A DNA stretch of 64,000 bases from Elysia crispata (Eukaryota; Mollusca; Gastropoda; Plakobranchidae): positions 212,001 through 276,000 of the forward strand of contig JAWDGP010006534.1 in the NCBI GenBank assembly GCA_033675545.1. Direction: 5' to 3'. The stretch's first letter is position 1. Every line of letters begins with the position of its first letter. The translations under genes were made by a program, and so were the position numbers. This document shows, piece after piece, positions 1 to 64,000 of the stretch. A model generated the notes under the pieces. That model worked only from the letters and a program-made list of their open reading frames with translations. It had not been told where the DNA came from and ran no database searches.

Positions 1-395
1 GTACATGTACATGTATAAGTTTTTAAGCATATCTGAGCATTGATATAGCATAAGTCCCAAGGAACCTAAAGTGAGTTAGAACTCAGCATATGGACATGTA
101 AGTGTTTGACTGAACTGAATACATTTACAAGGGAGATTCAAGAAAACTTTGTCCTAGTCGGAAGGAATCACAGTAGAGAACTGAATTTGTCAGCATTTAG
201 ATAATTTCTTTGAAATGCAAGATAAATTTTTTTTTTTTATCTAACAATAATTAGGCTCTTTTTACAATTTTTGTATGTTTAATGATTGAAATCAAATTCA
301 AAAGTCATTTGTTTTTCTTTGCTAAAGCTGCATCATGGAGTTGGTTGAATATCAGTCTGTTATCAAAGTTTTACACTTGCAATGAAAATATGGTA

Positions 396-1578
396 TTTTT
401 TAAGTAATCGTCCAAGTTTATGGTGACAAATGTCCTTGATATGATACTGTGACATACTGGGTAAGAAAATTCTAATCCTGATTCACATCTGTGATGTATG
501 AAGATTATAAAAGACATCCACCTTTTGCAGTAGTTGAAAATAATGCCATAGTGAAGAAACTGATTCTACAAGATTGACGCACAACTGTCAAAATGTTCTT
601 AAGTGAAACTGGAATCAGTGTAGGGTGAATTACTTGATTCCTCATGACCTTTTCAAAAGGAATTAGGTTTCTGCACAATAGGTACCTCGTCTTTTAACAA
701 ATAAGTAAAAGATGCACATGGTCAAGTCATGCAAAACTCCTTCGAATGGTGTCCAATGACGTATTTCTATAATATGAAAATGTTGACTTTGAATGCAACA
801 TGAATTTATCATTTTGAGCCAGAACAGAAAATATTCTCTATCATCTAAGAAAACCTTTTCTTTTCCTTCATCAGAAAAGGCAAAGGTGAGACCTTCAAGT
901 GGAAAGGTCAATCTGTGGTGTTTCTGGGAGTGTGAAAATGTTATTAAATAATGACTGACTACCTGGAAAATGGACAGACCATATCCGATATTTTTTAGGA
1001 AATTGTCCCAAGTTTATGGTGACAAATGGGCTTGATATGAATTAGATACTGACATACTGGGTAAGCAAATTCATATACATTCATGTCAATGATGGATGAA
1101 GATTGTGAAGAGCATCCACCTTTTGTGGTAACTGAAAATAATGCATATAATGATACCATAGTAAGCACACTAATTCTAAGATTGAGGCAACTGTCAAAAT
1201 GGTCTCAAGTGAAACTGGAATCAGTGTAGGGTCAATTGATTCTGCAAAAACTCTGAAAATGAATAAGGTTTTTGCACAGTAGGTACCTCACTTTTTAACA
1301 AGTGAGAAAAAAGAAGCACATGGTTGAGTCATACAAAACTCTCCTTTGAACGGAGGCCAATGACATATTTCTATAAAAAATATGGATGCAAATATGGATT
1401 TATCATTTTGAGCCAGAACAGAAAATATTCTCTATGCAATAGAAAATCATTTTTCCTTCATCAGAAAAGGCAAAGGTGAGACCATCTAATGGAACGGTCA
1501 TGCTGTGGCGTTTCTAGGATTGTGGAGATACAATTAAATTATGACTGATTAGCTGGAAAATGGACAAACCCTATCAGG
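396..1578. repeat. Diverged tandem duplication, two copies of about 590 bp
   Basis: Copy A (about 396-985) and copy B (about 986-1578) share long stretches in the same order, for example AGTTTATGGTGACAAATG, GACATACTGGGTAAG, AGTGAAACTGGAATCAGTGT and TCATTTTGAGCCAGAACAG. Small indels separate them. A minus-strand peptide in copy A (MTFPLEGLTFAFSDEGK) recurs in copy B as MTVPLDGLTFAFSDEGK before the frames diverge. Function unknown. Confidence 0.85.
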
Positions 1579-1579
1579 G

Positions 1580-4200
1580 GACTACTTCTCGGGTTTGCTG
1601 ATAAAATGCGTCCCAATTGATGAGAAAAAGGGGTGGAAAACTTGGTAATGGGATCCTCCTACGCATTACAATGTACCTGAGCATTGGGCAATTTAATCAA
1701 TTTACCATGACAAGGCCATTCATGCTTTTGAAGACTGGTTAGGAGCCCATTCTGGAACCTTTTACTCTCAAGGTCAAAGCAGTGTGTAACTGTGTGGTGG
1801 CTATGTAGAGAAATGAAAGTAGGCATGCCAAATCACAATGCTCTCTTTATTGCTTCATATTTAGACCAAAGACTTCTTGAACTCCCCTCGTATATGTAAT
1901 ATTAACCAAGCCCTTTCTGGGGACTGGGGAATACAATGTAATTTACATTTTTTTGTTTAGGGTAAGGTAACAGGTAGAGGACTACCTTTCTTTAAAAACC
2001 TGTAATTTGGTTAGCAAATTTTTTTTTATCACAAGCAGTTTTCCTATGTACTTGTAATTGCTATGGCTAAGATCTACAATGGTTTTAAATTTAAGTGCCA
2101 AGTTTAGCTACTAACATCAAAACTAGCATTTTATTACATTTAATCACCTTACAGTCAACTCAAATTTTCCATAACCATAGTCTACTATTTATTATAAACC
2201 TCCATATACCTTGATCAGATTTTGCAAAATCTCCAACACCATGCCACATTGCATAGTTACATTAAAATTAAAGTGAAGGTGTCATTCTTCCATCAGGTTT
2301 TTTTGTTCTAGCATCCATAATTAAAAAAAAAAATATTTTTTGAAAGATGTTTTTCTGATTAGTCTAGCTCTTAGATCTCGCTCTATAAATTTGAGTTAGA
2401 ACTGAGTTCGACTTATTTAAATCTTACATTTTATTATAATTAAAAAAAAAGGAAAAATGATTTTAATAGATGAAAGGGTTTGAGCATAAAGCAGGAAGAT
2501 TCTCAGCCCTGTTTGGTTATGTGGATAAAGAAGGTAATCTAAGGAGGGTGGCATAAATTTCCAAGATAATGATAAAGAGACGACAGTGCAAGTGAAAATA
2601 TTCACAATTTTTTTCGAACTCCCAAGTTTTTGTGCAAGTTATGAATCCATACTTTCCTTTTTGGGCTCACTTTTGATATAGCACATTTTTTGTCCATTTA
2701 ACATCCAAACACAGTTCTCTTCTAAAACACTTCATTCAGTTCCTCTTATTTTCAAAGGACAAGTATTGTACTTGAAAAAAAAATTCACGAATTTAGAGCA
2801 CAGATTAAAAAAAAATGAATGTGACTATTATTATAATAAGGTTCTTGCTACTCTACTCAATTTCAGCCCGGTTCAACTTTAACACAGCTCTTAGCGCACC
2901 ATATGGTAAATGGATATAAATAATCCCATCAGATAAGAAAAATGTAAGAAAAATTCATACTCCAGAGACACAGTCAGAGTTCAATTTTTTATTCAATGTT
3001 TCACAAAATAATGATACACCCACACACTCCTGGCAGCAAGCTCCAATTTTCTGGCCAGGAGGCAGGAGAAACAAACAGTAAAATGTCATGAGGTGAGCAA
3101 AACTGCCTGCAGAATCAGCAATGGGCTCTGCTCAATTTCATGCACATACAACTCTAAGAAAATCTGATCATTTTATTCCACATGACTGGTCACATAAAAT
3201 GAACCCTTCTTGGTGAAGCTCTCCTGTGCGACATCAATTTCAAATACACAATTTTCTGTTATTTCCTTTCACTTCTTTTTTTGAAGTCTTGTTTTCCTAT
3301 TTTTCTTTGACCTCACAACTACATGTAAAAGATTCTAAAAAGATATATTACATGGGTCCACCTGATGCAAACATCATAAAACTACTTAGGACTGAGAGAG
3401 TCAATAAAGAGAACGAGTCAAGCAAGGTTCGTAACAGAAAAAAGAAACAATAATGTGCACTAAAGGATCATCTTGTCTTTCTGGATACGTCAAAGTATTT
3501 TAATTGAACAACATAAATATCCTTTCTTTCTCCCTTTTCACTGATCATTTCTTGCCTTTAGTTTGCAAATATTTCATGCTGACTTAACCAGCATCAGTGC
3601 CCTGATTATGACTGGAAACAGGAACAAAATTCATGGATGCAATAGATATATACTTACTAGAGAGAGCAGTGCCCCTTGACTTAGTTTAAAGAGAGAGAAC
3701 TGAATTTAAAAAAAATGAAGAGAAATATTAGGATAAATAAAAGAACCTTGAAATTATAAATGACAAAACAAGAGTCTGATCTCAGTCCAACTTCATGCTG
3801 TGTTTACTGGTTCCAAGACTGCCACCTCTGAAATAATGAAAGAAAAGAGAAAAAAATTTGTGAGAAAGGAAAAAAAAATGTCCGCACATGAGCTTTAAAT
3901 AATTACCACAAATTATTTCACCTTTGTAGGGCAGTCTGGTTAATGCCAACATCTCAGTTACAAGAACTTGAAGGTAAGTTAAATGATTTTTGACAAGGGA
4001 AACAAAATGAATCAGCCATTGGAGTTGATATTTAGTAAAAATTTTCCTGAAGGAAATTGAAATTAAGTAGATTTCAATGTACCTCAAAAGCAAGATAGAG
4101 AGTTGATGTTTTGAATAATTGCAATCTTCAGTTATTTGTACTTAGAGAAGAGGCTAAAAATAATGTGAAAAGAATATCAACAGAAATCTGTTGGCACAAT
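1580..4200. other. AT-rich sequence with no recognised gene
   Basis: Downstream of the proposed 3' end of mask. Only short open frames without family resemblance are present (for example 2417-2605, 3226-3453, 3782-4093). I see no splice-bounded exon, RNA gene or repeat boundary here. Confidence 0.5.
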
Positions 4201-5240
4201 TTTATTGGCATAAAGCCATGCCATTCATTTCAGCGGTCTTGAGCCTTTTGGGGGGAAAATACTTTGCAAGTGAATTCATGTTCTTTGACATAGTTGTTAA
4301 GATTTTTTTCCTTTGAAATAATATGGTCTATCTAAAATTCAAAGTAAGTCTTTTTGCTGCAATGTAGCCTTCAGAACTGCTTTATGTATCTAGATATATC
4401 TCTTCAAGAAGCTTTCCCGCATTGTAGAGAGGATTTAAAAATTTATCCATCAAAAGCCATTGAAGGCCTCAACTTGTTCTTGTACATTTAACCCAGAATA
4501 TATAATCCATTATTCAGTTTTATTCTTTGCAAAGCAAGATCAATGGAGTATAGACTCCAATTGAAACAAAATTGCATCTGTCACAGATGATGCATTGCTA
4601 TTAGAGATGGAGATTTCATATTGTATGTACAAAGATATGCACAAAAAAAAGACAAAAAGGATTCTTCATTTTAGTTAAATTTAGTTGTGCAAATAGATCA
4701 ATGAAGTAAAAATAATGACATATCTATGCTCTTTCCCCAAAAATTCTCAGGTAGAATGTAAAAACTGATAAAATTTATGAGCAAAAAGTCATTTTTTTGT
4801 TGTTGTAGCAATTCTTAACTTTTCAAATGGTACATAAACATTTCATGGCACTGTAACATTTTTAAAAAATTTCTAGTTACCTGTTCCTATATTGCCTCCA
4901 AGCCTTTTTATTTTTTTAGCACTTAGTGCTTTGTATTTTCATTTCAACATGCATTTATAAGGCTTGGATTGCAATAAAACTATGTGAAGAAATTGAAAAA
5001 AAATTATCTTGCTAACTAGCAAAGTTCTGCATAACCAAATATTTCTCATTTTCTCCAAAACGTTACTAATTCTTGATAAGTTTTTCTACAGAATGCATCT
5101 CAACTTGATGTGCCACAAATGAAAGCTATATCAAGTGAGACAGAATAAATCTTAACTTTTGACACTTGGTAACCTCAGATTTTATCATGAGTAAAAAATT
5201 CTACTTCGACATTATGAAAAACTTGGAGAAATACAATCCT
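4201..5240 (-). other. mask: Candidate 3' untranslated region of mask
   Basis: AT-rich sequence after the stop with no coding potential. AATAAA hexamers on the minus strand occur at 4907-4912, 4519-4524 and 4201-4206, about 330 to 1,040 bases after the stop. Any of them could direct polyadenylation. The extent is a guess without transcript data. Confidence 0.4.
4907..4912 (-). terminator. Candidate polyadenylation signal AATAAA
   Basis: First canonical AATAAA on the minus strand after the proposed mask stop codon, about 330 bases downstream. It sits in a T-rich plus-strand context. Two further hexamers follow at 4519-4524 and 4201-4206. Confidence 0.35.

Positions 5241-64000
<58,760 letters not shown>

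Noticed and set aside
3226-4093. Short frames as genes or as further mask exons
   Set aside because: No family resemblance and no matching in-phase splice borders; probably chance frames in AT-rich sequence.

Overview
This is eukaryotic, metazoan DNA. The only host gene I can support lies on the minus strand and fills almost the whole window. It encodes a MASK-type protein (multiple ankyrin repeats, single KH domain; co-orthologue of vertebrate ANKHD1 and ANKRD17 and of Drosophila mask). I placed 39 coding exons between 64000 and 5241. Every exon has AG/GT borders, the phases agree from one exon to the next, and together they give about 2,930 codons in the window. The 5' end is cut off: the first exon is open to the window edge with no in-frame ATG, so the start codon lies beyond 64000. 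Long AT-rich introns full of degenerate DNA transposons, and scattered TAGATC-rich tracts, suggest a mollusc or another lophotrochozoan. That placement is inference; nothing here identifies the species.

Layout, read in the direction of the gene (high to low coordinates). 64000-55526: acidic N-terminal exons 1-3, with a 7.8 kb first intron that holds a MITE (57293-57750), two-part repeat sequence, a decayed PHD-finger fragment and possible LTR remains. 52983-41001: exons 4-13, the first ankyrin block (about 15 repeats). 40726-31751: exons 14-21, a linker rich in Gln, Ser and Pro. 31083-25637: exons 22-28, the second ankyrin block (about 10 repeats). 22568-19283: exons 29-32, a basic/acidic helical segment and a low-complexity linker. 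19012-16542: exons 33-35, which share the KH domain with its GKGG loop. 16542-5241: exons 35-39, a long disordered C-terminal tail.

The introns are a trap for mobile elements. The clearest is a 3,988 bp hAT-type transposon (7438-11425) with an intact 855-codon transposase, short inverted ends and a perfect 6-bp target duplication. A second, shorter hAT-like element (32398-33121) also has a perfect 6-bp duplication, and its ORF is a decayed version of the same kind of zinc finger. A 2.25 kb element in intron 5 (48698-50944) has 29-bp perfect inverted ends and a recurring internal motif resembling GTCCTGTAACATTCCTAAC; I do not recognise it. A family with CAGACCTGCCA ends occurs in at least five introns. 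Two MITEs with TA-flanked ends lie at 6016-6484 and 57293-57750.

The most interesting gene-level observation is that the 5' splice site of exon 36 lies in a 31-bp unit repeated three times in perfect tandem (12881-12973). It sits beside a roughly 170-bp GA/CT microsatellite in the same small intron. Use of either extra donor would put a stop codon in the reading frame.

No convincing plus-strand gene, RNA gene or CRISPR array was found.
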